Of a DNA stretch of 64,000 nt, positions 38,899-50,647 are shown one piece after another. The notes under the pieces are model-generated. The model saw only the letters and a list, made by a program, of their open reading frames with translations, ran no database searches and was not told where the DNA came from. The translations under genes were made by a program, and so were the position numbers. This stretch comes from Allacma fusca (lineage: Eukaryota; Arthropoda; Collembola; Symphypleona; Sminthuridae). The DNA is taken from positions 43,430,631 through 43,494,630 of the forward strand of contig OX359247.1 of NCBI GenBank assembly GCA_947179485.1, in the 5' to 3' direction. Each line of letters opens with the position of its first letter. The stretch's first letter is position 1.

Positions 38899-39459
38899 CA
38901 GAGATGCGCAAAAGAAATAGCCTTCCTTCAAGCCTTCGAAGGCGAAAATTCAGTAAAAATTTCCCCTTCAACATATCTTAGAATAAAGCCCTCTAAAAAA
39001 TCTGCCTTCCTTCACCCTTCCTTCCAAAATATTTACACTCGTTTTTGCCTTCAGCCTTCTTTTTAAAAATAGCCTTCCTTCAATTTTAAACTACAACGCG
39101 CTTAAAAACTTGTTGCACCAGCAGGATTCAGTGCAGTGAAGAGAGCGGGCACACATTGTCAGTTGTGAGTTCACGAATTGACTTCATTGTTGCGCGAGCA
39201 GCAAAACGTCGTTTCATATGCTATGCTTACACGTTATAGATATGTCGTATACCTGGAAGCCTTCACGGCCTTAGAGGGCTAATATTTAGGAAGCCTTCCT
39301 TCACAATCCTTCATTGCTAGTTTTTGTGAAGGGTTCCTTCAGCCTTCAGAAAAAAGTATCCCCATCCTTCCATTCCTTCTGCAAACGTTAAGAAAGTTAC
39401 CTTTACGCCTTCATGTAAGCCTTCTTGGAAGGCTAGCCTTCGAAGGCTGCGCATCTCTG
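38899..39459. mobile_element. hAT-like MITE, GAAGGC family copy 3
   Basis: A 561-bp element with exact 8-bp duplications ggctaggc (38891-38898, 39460-39467) and ends CAGAGATGCGCA / TGCGCATCTCTG. Same orientation as copy 2, opposite to copy 1, and nearly the same length as copy 1. It lies about 330 bp from the end of copy 2. Non-coding. Confidence 0.9.
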
Positions 39460-39870
39460 GGCTAGGCATCCACCAGTGTACGAACAGGGCATTCGACTCT
39501 CTCCCTATACCGAAACCCTAGGATCCTCCTGAGAGTTTTTACACGTTAACGACACACTTCCATTCTAACGTCAAATTTTGTATCCCCAACCTATCCTTGC
39601 AATGTAATTTTAAAACGCCGGCTATATTTCCCAAGAAGCATCAAGTACTTTTTGGACAGAATGCCAAACAAATCATTTTTAAAAGTACTTCATGATATTT
39701 TGGGCTCGTACACAATCACATTAAATTTTCAGTTGATCATCCTTAACATTTTGACTATTTGTATTCAAATTTGTTGGAAACTTTACAGCGACATTCCCTC
39801 ATAACGACACAGTTAATCCTGCCGTTACGGTGTTGTTATCAGGAGAGTAATCCAAAATTTGGGATGTCAT

Positions 39871-40233
39871 ATATCGTCGCTGAAGAGGCAAAATGGACTA
39901 AGTGCAATTTGGACTAGAAGCAAAATGGTCTACATGCCTTTTTCCTTAAAGGCAAAACGGAATAGTTGCAAGCTTTCCTGAAAGCAAAATGAACTACATG
40001 CAGTTTTCACTAAAAGCAAAATGGTCTACATGCGTGTATACTTAATGGCAATTCTGCTTTAAAGCGAAATTGTAAGTAGACCATTTTGCTTTTAGACGAA
40101 ATTGCACTTAGTCCATTTTGCTTTTAAAACTTGATGCATCTATTCCATTTTGCATTTAGTAAAACTGCATGTAGACCATTTTGATTTTAATCGAAAATGC
40201 ATGTATTCCATTTTGCCTCTTCAGCGACGATAT
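39871..40233. mobile_element. Foldback element built of inverted GCAAAATGG arrays
   Basis: A 363-bp palindromic unit starts ATATCGTCGCTGAAGAGGCA and ends with its exact complement. The left arm is about five direct copies of a ~32-bp unit headed by GCAAAATGG (for example GCAAAATGGTCTACATGC). The right arm is the same unit repeated in the opposite orientation (CCATTTTGC). The whole would fold into one long stem. No clear target duplication, so superfamily is not assigned. Confidence 0.8.
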
Positions 40234-41692
40234 GTAAGCTATTACCACTGTAAGCATACGCATCATACACATAGAAAGGTAACTCCCAACAGTGTTTGTT
40301 TTTTTGATGTAACTTACAGTCACTTGTCCAAAGAGCCTCAAAATGTCTGTCTCGTCTTTGAACTAAAAATGAAATCAGTCAAAAAAAAAAGATGAATATT
40401 TATTCCTAAGGGTGTCAATATTTCCAAACCTCTTTGTACCCCATTTTTGCCATTTTTGGGGCACTGCGGACAAGTGTGCAGTTGTACCCAGTAAGTGTAT
40501 TTCTATGCATTCTCATTCAATTCCTCTATTCCAATCAATTATATCTATGTAAATACAAAAAAATATTTCCACCATCAAGGTGAATGGAAAATAGCTTCAA
40601 GGAGTCTCTCACAACAGTAGCGTTTCACACAACTTTACTACCTCCTGAGTGTTGAACTTGTCCAGTCTCACCATGATATTCAACCCCAACATCAAACATA
40701 CATTGTACACATAGGTATGTGCAATAATAATACAATAATTATTATTCTTGCTTGAGCCAGTCAAATTACTGGAGGCTAGAACTCAGTAACTCAGCAATAA
40801 TACACAGCCAACTTATAGTTGACTAAATATTCATAAAAAGGTTTCCTGATGTAATTGCCTGACCGCCTGACGTAAAGAAACAGCAAGACTGGAATGCGCA
40901 AATGGCATGATTTATGAGTCAGATAAATTAGCGTGGGCGTGGGAAGTAAATAGTTTCTCTCTGGAAGCAGCCCCTCCATGTAATCAACAACTCACGCTAA
41001 TAAGTACACTTCCCGTACGGAAGCTCTACAAAGAGTATTTCCTTGTAAATAATTTTTGGACACTAATAATTATTATTATTGTAAATTAGATATTAATAAA
41101 CCAAATAAGGGAAAATAATATTTTGTAATGGACATAATTAATGATCTAGCCATTTCATACAAAAACAACGAAACCCTATGTATTAATGTATGTATCCACA
41201 TATAAGCATGCGGATCCATCAATGCAATATGCTACGTGAAGCATCTGGATAAGCTCCACAGAATTACCATACGAGGGGTTTAATTGGGAATACCCTTGGC
41301 TTTTTGCCGTAATCAGTCGTTATTTGATGTACGTTCCCTTAAGTAAGATTTTATCCCACATCAATCCTACCGCAACCAGTTTACCTCTTATGTCTTTGTG
41401 AAAATTCTTGTTCCTAGTTTTACTCAAAGTATGTAACTTCAGGAACAAGCTACAAACTTATTGCCGACTTATTTCTATTATTTATCTATATTCCAATAAA
41501 ATATTCGAATTTTAATCTTCAGTTTACAAGCTCCACTCTTTTTTTTTATCCCATCTTTTTATTATTAACATTCCATGTTGGCCAACTTCAGTTTTCGTAC
41601 TTGGGCTTCATTGTGGTTATACTTCTGTTAGGCTGAGTACTTCAGATTGTTTTTTGTGATGTGAGCTGAAAAGCAACTGTAATAGCCTTGGG
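40234..41692. other. Intergenic, upstream of the Methuselah-like gene
   Basis: No gene recognised. Near the gene, TTCAGTTTT (41587-41595) could be an initiator about 31 nt after a TTTATTATT (41558), but the TATA match is weak, so no promoter is called. Confidence 0.45.
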
Positions 41693-44600
41693 ATGGATAT
41701 CCGTGGCCGGGAGTTGATTGTAGCTATTTTCTACTTGATTAGTGCCGGTATTTCTGTTGAAACCCAGGAAGATTTCCTGAACCCAGTTATAAATAAATGT
41801 TCGGACTCTTTGGAAATCGATACTTTGGAACTCCCTTCAGGTTGGGCTGGGTCAGGGCCTCCGTCTGAGGAGGACTATGATGAGTGGATTCAGTTTAGCC
41901 TTGTAGAACACGATCCCTGTGAGGAGCACCGGAGACATGTCATTAGCGTGTCTTTTGACAACTCAACCGCAGATTACTTTTCACACAATGGCTACTTCCG
42001 TGGCGGTTCCGTCTACTACCCCCCAAATGCATTTTGTATTTCCAAGTATGTCCATACAATTTTAGTACGAAAGGGATCGGAAGCATTCTTTTGATATTTA
42101 AATCCATCTCTAAAATTTCTTTGATTGAATAGTATAAAAAATTGCTCTCGGTATATAATACTAGTGTAACGGATGAGAAATTGGATGTCCAAATTTGCAT
42201 CCCCAATTGCGACAAAGATCTCTGCTTCCCTAAATGCTGTCCGCCGGGAGAAGTCTTTGCCCACGACTTGGACGCTCCATTTACCAAGGAATCCGGAAAT
42301 TGTACAAGGGTGGAGGAGGACTGGTCCCCGTTTTTGTACCAGATGTTGAATAGTACTCATGGCAAGAGGCGTCGTCGGAATTCATCTCAAATCTTGGACC
42401 TCCCTTACTATTCTGTATGGACGCCTCAAAACTGTAGAATGATTGGAGTCAGTCCCAATGCCAAAGTTCAGCCAGAAAACAATTTTGAGTAATTATATAA
42501 TTTACGTAATTATATGACGCTGCTTAATTTGTGACTGGAAAAACCTAATCTTGTTACTTGATGGTAACGGGCATGGGAAGGTGGAAATAGGTATTGTTTT
42601 GAAATTAATGACTATTTTAATTCTCAGAATCCTAGTTCTGGACTCGGGTCATGTTTTCATGCGACCCAAGTTGGAGACATGCAAAGGCTGGCATGCCAGT
42701 CGACACAATACATTCTGCATTGATGGCTTATGGGATATGAGTAGTACGAATGAGTTTGTTCCGGATGAGAGCAATCAGGTTATCTGGACCTGTCAAGAGC
42801 TGAAGGCATCAGGTGTAAGAAATCCTAATGATATTTAAAACAGTCTGGAGTAATTTGGACCAGTCTGCTCTTCATACTGTAATCTGGATGAATTTTTAAT
42901 TTTAAATGAAATGCAGCTAATTATTGGGCGTTAATTACATTTACAGCAAGTGATTAACTTGACAATTGTTCGTATAATGTTTGGCTTCTTTTGTGTCGCC
43001 GCACTGGGTCTTTTCCTTACATTCCTTGCTTATGTCTCCGTATGGGATGTACAGAGTGCTCATGGTTGGAGCATCACTATGTTTTGTTTTGCTGCCATGT
43101 TGGATTGGGGACTTTTCGGAGGTGGACTCGGGGTTGTCCTATTTTATCACCGATTTGTCAATACTTTTGGATGTAAACTTATGGGTAATTTTGAACTTGC
43201 ACTCTTCCTTTGAATTCAAATGATTACCCTGAGACACCATTCAGCTTGAACTTCTGACAATTGAGTGACATTTTGCTGTACTGTTTGAATAACTTTTGGA
43301 ATGAATTGGTCTTTTTAGGGGTATTTTGGCATTTCTTCCATCTCGCTACCTTTGCCTGGATGAATGTCCTGTGTTTTGATATTTGGACTACTATTCGGTA
43401 AGGCTGTGGAAATACATTGACCTGAGTAATTTGTATTCGAAACACCATTAACGGAAGGCTGGGTTCTTATTTTAGGTCATTTACATCCATTTCTCTGAGG
43501 TCACGTGGAAAGAAACGCTTTGCTCTCTACTGCTGCTACGGATTTGGAACACCGATTATCGTAGTAGCTGTTTCTTTAGGAATCCAACATCATGTTCCGT
43601 ATGTTCAATATTACTTACAATAATTACAGTCAACTCTACCTATAAAAGTCTACTTCAAGTAGTCAATCTTGTCTCTCATAATGATAGGCTCTTTTAACAA
43701 GGACATTTGTGGTAAACGACAGTGTGTTCGAATAATCTTGTCTTTAGAGACGCTCTTATCAGGCGGTCAGCGCCTTTACATATGACAAGAGCCCATGGTA
43801 TGGCATAGTAGTGAAATTGCCTTAAAGAGAAGTATTGACAGGAAATATTGTACAAATATTATACATTAATATGCCTCTAAATGGACCACAAAATAAGCAA
43901 AATTTAACTCCTACAGTTACTTACATAAATGCTCATATAATGATAAAAATTAGCATAGTCGTAAATGGGAAAAGAATTTTGCTATTTGACTGGATCCGTT
44001 GTACGTTGCATCAGCGCAGGGTAGTACAAACGTAAAAATTACTCAATTTTAGACCAACCATTTCAGTAGTTCGGCCTGATTACGGAAATATGTGGTGTGG
44101 ATTGGGTGCTCACTCAAATTTTTACTACGCGACCCTCGTCTCAGTAGCAATGTACTCGGTTAATATTTTATTTGCGATTTTGACCTTCAAATCTCTTCGA
44201 AAGATAACAAAGGCTTCTCGACAAGCTGACAAGTACAGTACGAAGCAAAAGGAAGACATGTAAGTTAATGCTCATCCTATCAAAGTATATTTTCCTTCGT
44301 AAATTGTAAATACCAGTGTGATATAGACATTCCAATTTAAATAATATTACATATTACACACTTGAAATAACGAAGTATGTACATATTTGGATTTTGCAGG
44401 GGGATCTTCTTTTTGAAACTATTTTTGTTAATGGGGGTCTCCATCACATTGAATTTCATTCTATCCTTCCTGGAAGGAGAAGCCGTCAGATGGTTGCATA
44501 TTATGGTGGTTTTTGTAACTTCACTACGAGGAATGGCAATTGCATGGATGCTATTATCAGATCCAAGGATTAAAAGGCAGCTTTTGGAGAAATCTTACCG

Positions 44601-44807
44601 AATTACAGGTTAGCTAAGTTTGATCCTACCAACTCAAAAATACGACATGGTTATTGGAACCCCCGGGATTAGTTTTGTTTTCAACTCATTCCATACTCCT
44701 TTTGTGCAGTATGCATCTCTCAAACTGCGAACAAGTATCAATTTAAAAGCAGATCAAGCTTTAAAGGAACGCCAGAAACCTTGAACGCCAGAGCCTCAGG
44801 CGTCTAA
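41693..44807 (+). CDS. Methuselah-like G-protein-coupled receptor (9 exons, 605 aa)
   Basis: A seven-helix plasma-membrane receptor of the secretin-related Methuselah family; its ligand is unknown. Exons: 41693-42045, 42165-42488, 42628-42814, 42947-43184, 43319-43397, 43476-43598, 44053-44259, 44400-44608, 44710-44807 (1818 nt, phases consistent). Residues ~1-20 form a signal peptide. The ectodomain is Cys-rich with the family mark CFPKCCPPGEVF (138-149) and several N-glycosylation sequons. KRRRR at 185-189 is a furin-like site. Helices lie at about 292-318, 325-350, 369-392, 405-428, 451-478, 505-528 and 534-560. TM3 carries LATFAWMNVLCFDIW, diagnostic for Mth. A long intron 6 (454 bp) is AT-rich. 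The exon 2 acceptor at 42163 was preferred over one at 42132 because the latter leads to a stop. If the last intron is retained the protein ends at TAG 44611-44613 (574 aa). Confidence 0.9.
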
Positions 44808-44920
44808 TGCTGAAAGTAATATTTGTGGAGATGTCAGATTTCTCATGATGTAACGTCAAATCGATGTAACTTCTAGGTTCTAGGGGAAAACCGAATTAAA
44901 TTTTTCTTGCTAATCTTTGT

Positions 44921-44926
44921 AATAAA
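44921..44926 (+). terminator. Polyadenylation signal of the Methuselah-like gene
   Basis: AATAAA, 114 nt after the stop in exon 9 and the first canonical one downstream. Its position is compatible with exon 9 being the terminal exon. Confidence 0.55.
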
Positions 44927-47900
44927 GTAAACTATGGAAACTTGTAATTACAACCTCTAATCTTGAGTATGCTAATAGAATATATGAATTTTAAAATGTC
45001 ATTTTACTATTGAGAACTAATATTGCTCATTCCGAGTTTCTTGAATGCTAATCTGAATATTTTGAGGATAGGGAGACAGTACGAGCGAAATTATCCCACA
45101 TGTGGAATCCCGTGAGAAAGTCAATGCATCGGGTGAATGCAAATATGTTGTAAAATTATGCAAGTTTGTAGCCTTGGAAGTTCATGCACATCGAAGTGGG
45201 TTTAGTAACAAAATTCAAGCGCGTGTTGCCATGTTTCATTTCGTCATTAAAATGTGCTTAAGGATAGATTACGCAAAGGTACACGAGTCATAGGCACACT
45301 TAAAATGTAATTATTACATTATATTGATGTCATCTAAAGTATACTAACGTATGCACATCTGGATAAAATCATTTCCCTTTGATTTAACTCACTGATCATC
45401 ATTTTACGACCCATAGCTCGTTTTTAAACATTCGATGCTTAATTACACATTGAAACATTTCTTGAGACCTTAACAAACTCATACACTTCTTGAAATAATC
45501 TATTCAGCATGATCCGAAGTACAAAGACTGATTTTGAGGTTAGCCTATTTAAACCAACTTGTATGTTCTGCGGAATTGCAATATTATTAAGGGGGTAGAC
45601 AAACTGATAACAAACGGTTGGCAATAGCCTCACATTTGGCTTCCACACAAATCAATTCTACTTGAGCATGTCCTGGAGTGGCAAGAATTTTTAAAAAATA
45701 TTTAAGTTAAATATTTACAACCCCCCCCCCCCAAAAGAAAATTTTTTTGTGAGTAAATGGTTTATTAAGATTCGACGGATATATTCTAGCGAATAGACTG
45801 CTGAACTTTATTTCGAATGACTCATCATTCTCCAGTTGTAAGTGAAGGGCGAGAAATCCTGACTCAGCGGTTTCACACGCTTCAGAGCAGTTGAAGTCAT
45901 TATCGGGGCTTCAGTGAGTTGGAATTATGTACGTGTGAAGTATTTCCCTATCACTTTGATGTAGCTACATAATGTTAGATGCAAAAATCTTAGAGTTTAA
46001 TTTGTAAGACTCTCCGTCTTGTGCTGAGTTATTCCTTCCATTTGTAATAATTGTACTTATTTTTAATAATTATTGTTGATCTTCAGATCAAATCTTTAAT
46101 TTTTCATTTCCCAAAATGAATAACTAGCTTTTTAGGGTTATTTTTCTGATATCGAGTTCATTCAATCATGATTACATGTTTCATTATTAAAAGCACGATC
46201 ATTCAGTTCATTCAAATGTTTAGTTTATTTACAATTCGTGAGTTACTCCAAGCTAAACTTATAATATTAGTATTATAGTGTTTCCACTATCAAACAACTT
46301 CTTTCAAACAAATGAACAGTTTGGAAATATTTCAAACGCACGAATGTAGTTTCAAGCTGATATCTATCTGGTTGAGTCTTCCCCTCTGGAATTTCGGTTT
46401 CCCAGTAATTAACAAATTTCTAAATCCCATACTGGATGTTGTCAGATTTTCTCGTTTATACATTGTTCAAAAACAAATTTATATAATTATTACATATCTT
46501 CAGTGCATGTCATACTTTTATACAAAGAAGAAACTTTCAAGCTTAATTCACCTACTCAGTGGTTAATGATTTCCATCAAAGCTCATATTAAGTTTGAATG
46601 AAATGTTGTGCGTATTTTCATGTCCACCAGATCACTGAACTAGTGGTTCCAAAGGATGCTAAATTTCTAAGACCTGAACTCAGACTCAAATTACGAGTAC
46701 ATCGAATTTCGGCACCTTAACCTGTACTGTAACTTTCCAACTCATGTGCGTACAAATTCAAATTAACCATTAAATTTGGAAAGTACACAGGAAATTCATC
46801 TAAAAAATTTAACCGACATTAATACAGGGAATTTTATATCAGATTTAAAATTATAGCCCCCAGAATTCGCCTACCTCCAATAAAGTCTTTGAAAGAGCTG
46901 TACAAAGTCGTTTGAATGATTATTAGAACACAGTACATGACTCACATTCACACAGACACTACAAAGCATGTGTAATTAATTTGATACAAATACTCAACGT
47001 GAAAACCCCTGGTTTTACATTTTCCAGAACAGTAGATATTTTGTGAATTAAATAGGCAGTTTTCCTTAGAATCCAGAGATTGTGATTACGGGGAAGACTG
47101 AAGAGACATATTCCCCGGTGGATATTAGCATTAATGTAGCAGAACGTATTCTATCTGTATCAATCCAGATAACGTGAACTATATTGTGAATGAATAATAA
47201 ATTCTGCAAATGTGTACTACAGCTACAAATAGATGTTAGTATCGGCTTGACCCATTTAAACTTTCAATTGGACAAAACTAAAAGCGTTCTTTGAACAACT
47301 GCTTTAGTATTTTCTCGGCCACTAATCTCTCAACTCAAATTATAAGAAACTATTTACAAATTTGGTTGATACTGAAAAGTACTGGAGGGCTGAAGAGGAT
47401 GAGGATGCGTCATCTGCTTTCAATGTCGAAATTGAAGATGTATACTATTAAATGTACTACGTACGAAACCAAGGTTAGATTTCACTTTCATTCTAACTTA
47501 TCTCGGCGCTGTACTCCTAATCGTAGAAACGCTTACAATTTCCTCGTTTTCATGCTAGAGCAGCATATCCATGATTCCCTAATTGTTCCAAGAACAATGT
47601 ACTCGTCCAGTAATTGATCCATGCGTCTTAAACTACAAGAAATAACTATTTCTGTTTGAACTCTTCATCCATAGAAATCCCTTGATAATCATCATAGCAC
47701 ATTGAAATAGGAACATATTTCACGAATGAAAAATAATGATCTTTCGTCGAAGATGATTTATAAACCTATACCTTACACCTGTATTTAGTTACTTGGAGCC
47801 CTCCGTATTTCTTCCTTTGGATTTTGGTTACATTTTACCTATAGCTGTGTAGATAGTCTTCAGCTTTTAATTATTAGTAATTATATATTTTTCTTATTTT

Positions 47901-50067
47901 GTCAACATATAATTACATATAAGGAAAAAACACAGAGCTGGAGTATTTAAATCTGCTTTAACTCCTGTTGTAATAACAATTATCGTCTCGTGTAACAAGT
48001 GCTAATAATTGTAGGAATGTCATAATAATTCAGTACTATGTGCACATGTGTGCATTGTAATTTCTGCTGATTGTGAAATGAAAACAAATGAATATGTTTG
48101 CGTATTTTCCTAACGAACAAGGTAAATGTACAGTATATCTGTAGGAAAAAGTATTAATATCTACAAACTTCTACCCAAGTGTCTCTGAAAAATTGATTAT
48201 TAAGAAATACCTTCCACCGGCCGAAGATCTTCAATAAAAAATATTCTTACCCGGTATTTAAAATTTTTTGAGTCGAGTAGATTTTTATCCCGGAAAAAAT
48301 CATTCTTACTGACTCATTCAACCTGCAATGAGCCTTGACAGAGTATAGTATTTAGCCATGTAAATAAAATGAAGAAATAAATCCTACTTCGTCCTCAGTT
48401 CTTTGGCCCCCGGGTTTAATCTCGTTATGTCGATAAATTCGTTATGTTATAAAATAATGCTTTTTAAATCAAAAATAACTATTGAGTGAATATTATAATA
48501 CCAAAAAATCCAACTCTATTTTTAAGCGCACAGCCAGGTCTGAGTTTTCACGTATTATAAATTCAAATAATATTAAGCCTGATAAAAGAAACATCTGTTT
48601 TCAAATTGAGGCTTTATACAGATTTTTAAGACTACTTACATATTTGACCGGGCAGTGAGTGCATGCATAATTTAAGAGCTGGTTGCATAAGAAAGGAAAC
48701 AACAATAGGGATGAGTAATTTCCTTAAAAGATAAAAATAACACGTAGTAGGTAGTAGACTCATCATGGACACCTGGTAACTCATTTCAGATGATCAACCA
48801 TCAATACAAACGAGATGCCTTACGTAATTACATATGCACTTTACCATGGGAGAAATCAATAAAAATGCCAGTTATCCTGAGAGTGTCTGCCTGCTGCCAT
48901 AAATCACGATCCAAATTACAACTTTTTCACGCCAGAGAGGCATAAGAAAGTCATTACTACAGCATGTGAATTATAAAACAGTAGCGTAATTCCAGTAATT
49001 AAGAAATTCCATGACAAAATGCACGTCTTCCCCTAAACAATGTAAACTGCTTTTCACCTGAAAAAACTACGTCAGTTTTAATTGCACGTGCTTAATTACA
49101 TGTGAGTAAATGTGTATCCGATGTCCCACAGGTAGACAATACATATGTAAATGTCTCCATCTCCAGCACACAAAATGGCTTAAAATTCACATTCTGCAAA
49201 TTCCAGGTTCCGAATTGCGTCGTAGGCGGAAATAATTCCATACGTTTTTATGCACGTATTTACAATCACCCCTTTACATTACACATTAATTATCATCCAG
49301 GTGATGACATTTTTCACACTTACCTGTAAACTCCATCGTTTTCCCAGTGAACAATACTTATGATCACTTTATCTTCAACCTTCATATTTCACGGCTTCGG
49401 GTCTTCGGCCCGTCACTGAATGAATGACTGTATGTACATATGTATACGTACATGCTGTATTCTGGAATATTTTATTTATTTGTGAACACATGCTTGTTTG
49501 TTGTAGTAATTTTACTATTAATTAGTACTCGTAGTTGATTCGTCCAACCTTATGAAAAAAACCTGATCTCTGATCGTCTATTTTCTCAACTTTCCTGTCC
49601 AAAGCTAGTCGTCGTGCCATTCGGATGTTCCATCATTTTAGTTGCCACAAAACAAAAACTAAGTTACGATTATAGCAGCACATGGCAACAGTTCTCATAA
49701 ATCCCGCAATACTTACATATTCTCAAAATAATGCCGCTTAAGTCAACTGTCTTGTAATTGTATTCAAAATTGAGAGAACTTTCCCATGCGTGTGTTTGAA
49801 CGATTGTTGACAATGCAGCAGGAATGCATACATATGTATCTGTCTATGTGTTGTGTTTGATACTGGTGCATTTAAGCTAAGATTTAATTTATGGTGATGT
49901 ACAAAATTTACATACATACATTTCACTTGGTACTTTCCAATTTTGTTTTGGTTGAAATTTACATGATTATATATTGCACTTCACAAAAGGTGAAAACGGA
50001 AATGCATGTTCGCATTATATTACCTTGGGAAACTTTATTCTAAACCTTTCTTTCACTTGTCGGGGGG
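44927..50067. other. Intergenic, no gene recognised
   Basis: Contains a C12 run (45721-45732) and scattered short frames. The frame 47291-47617 (108 codons) is not recognisable. TAATTATT and TATGTA words are frequent. Nothing else is supported. Confidence 0.5.
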
Positions 50068-50464
50068 ATATGGTATGGTGGAGAGGCAAAATGATCTAGA
50101 TGCACTCCCTATTAGATTAAAAATGGTCTAAATACAGTGGACTCATTACAAGAAAAATTAAAAGCAAAATGGTCTAAATACAGTGGACTCATTACAAGAA
50201 AAATTAAAAGCAAAATGGTCTAAATACAGTGGACTCATTACAAGAAAAATTAAAAGCAAAATGGTCTAAATACAGTGGACTCATTACAAGAAAAATTAAA
50301 AGCAAAATGGTCTACACGCAATTTTAACTAAACACAAAATGATTTACACGCATCATATGTTTTTCTAGGCAAGTTTATTTTGCTTTTAGCAAAAACTCCG
50401 TGTAGACCATTTTGCTTACAAGCGGACATGCATCTAGGCCATTTTGCCTCCTCTCCGATGATAT
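50068..50464. mobile_element. Second foldback copy of the GCAAAATGG family
   Basis: The right end is the complement of ATATCATCGGAGAGGAGGCA, closely matching the end of the 39871 element. The left end (ATATGGTATGGTGGAGAGGC) is more diverged. Inside are GCAAAATGGTCTA units on the left and CCATTTTGC units on the right. The left arm has been expanded by an exact tandem array. Confidence 0.7.
50123..50306. repeat. 46-bp tandem array, four identical units
   Basis: ATGGTCTAAATACAGTGGAC.. begins at 50123, 50169, 50215 and 50261, each 46 bp apart with no visible difference. A fifth ATGGTCTA (50307) starts a diverged unit. Identity suggests a recent expansion, or an assembly effect. Confidence 0.9.
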
Positions 50465-50608
50465 AATCTGCAGATAGAACTTTTTATAGTTAACGTTATT
50501 ACTTATAGTGGCTCCTCAAACTTTCTCGATTTTGCCATCGAATGTAAAATTTTTCCAGGTATGATAATTACGTAGGAAAAACTAATTGAAGACTCTAGAT
50601 TTGGAGTC

Positions 50609-50647
50609 TAGATTCAGAGACCAGATTCAGAAACCAGATTCAGAAAA
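50609..50647. repeat. 13-bp tandem repeat, three units
   Basis: CAGATTCAGAAAC and two near copies run in tandem. It directly follows a GACTCTAGATTTGGAGTCTA inverted repeat. Confidence 0.7.

Noticed and set aside
41943..42360. Two 114-codon minus frames
   Set aside because: Antisense shadows of Methuselah-like exons 1 and 2.
45721..45732. C12 homopolymer
   Set aside because: Simple sequence, possibly with length error; no function inferred.
47291..47617. 108-codon plus frame with an acidic stretch in another frame
   Set aside because: Neither frame matches a known family and no splice context supports an exon.
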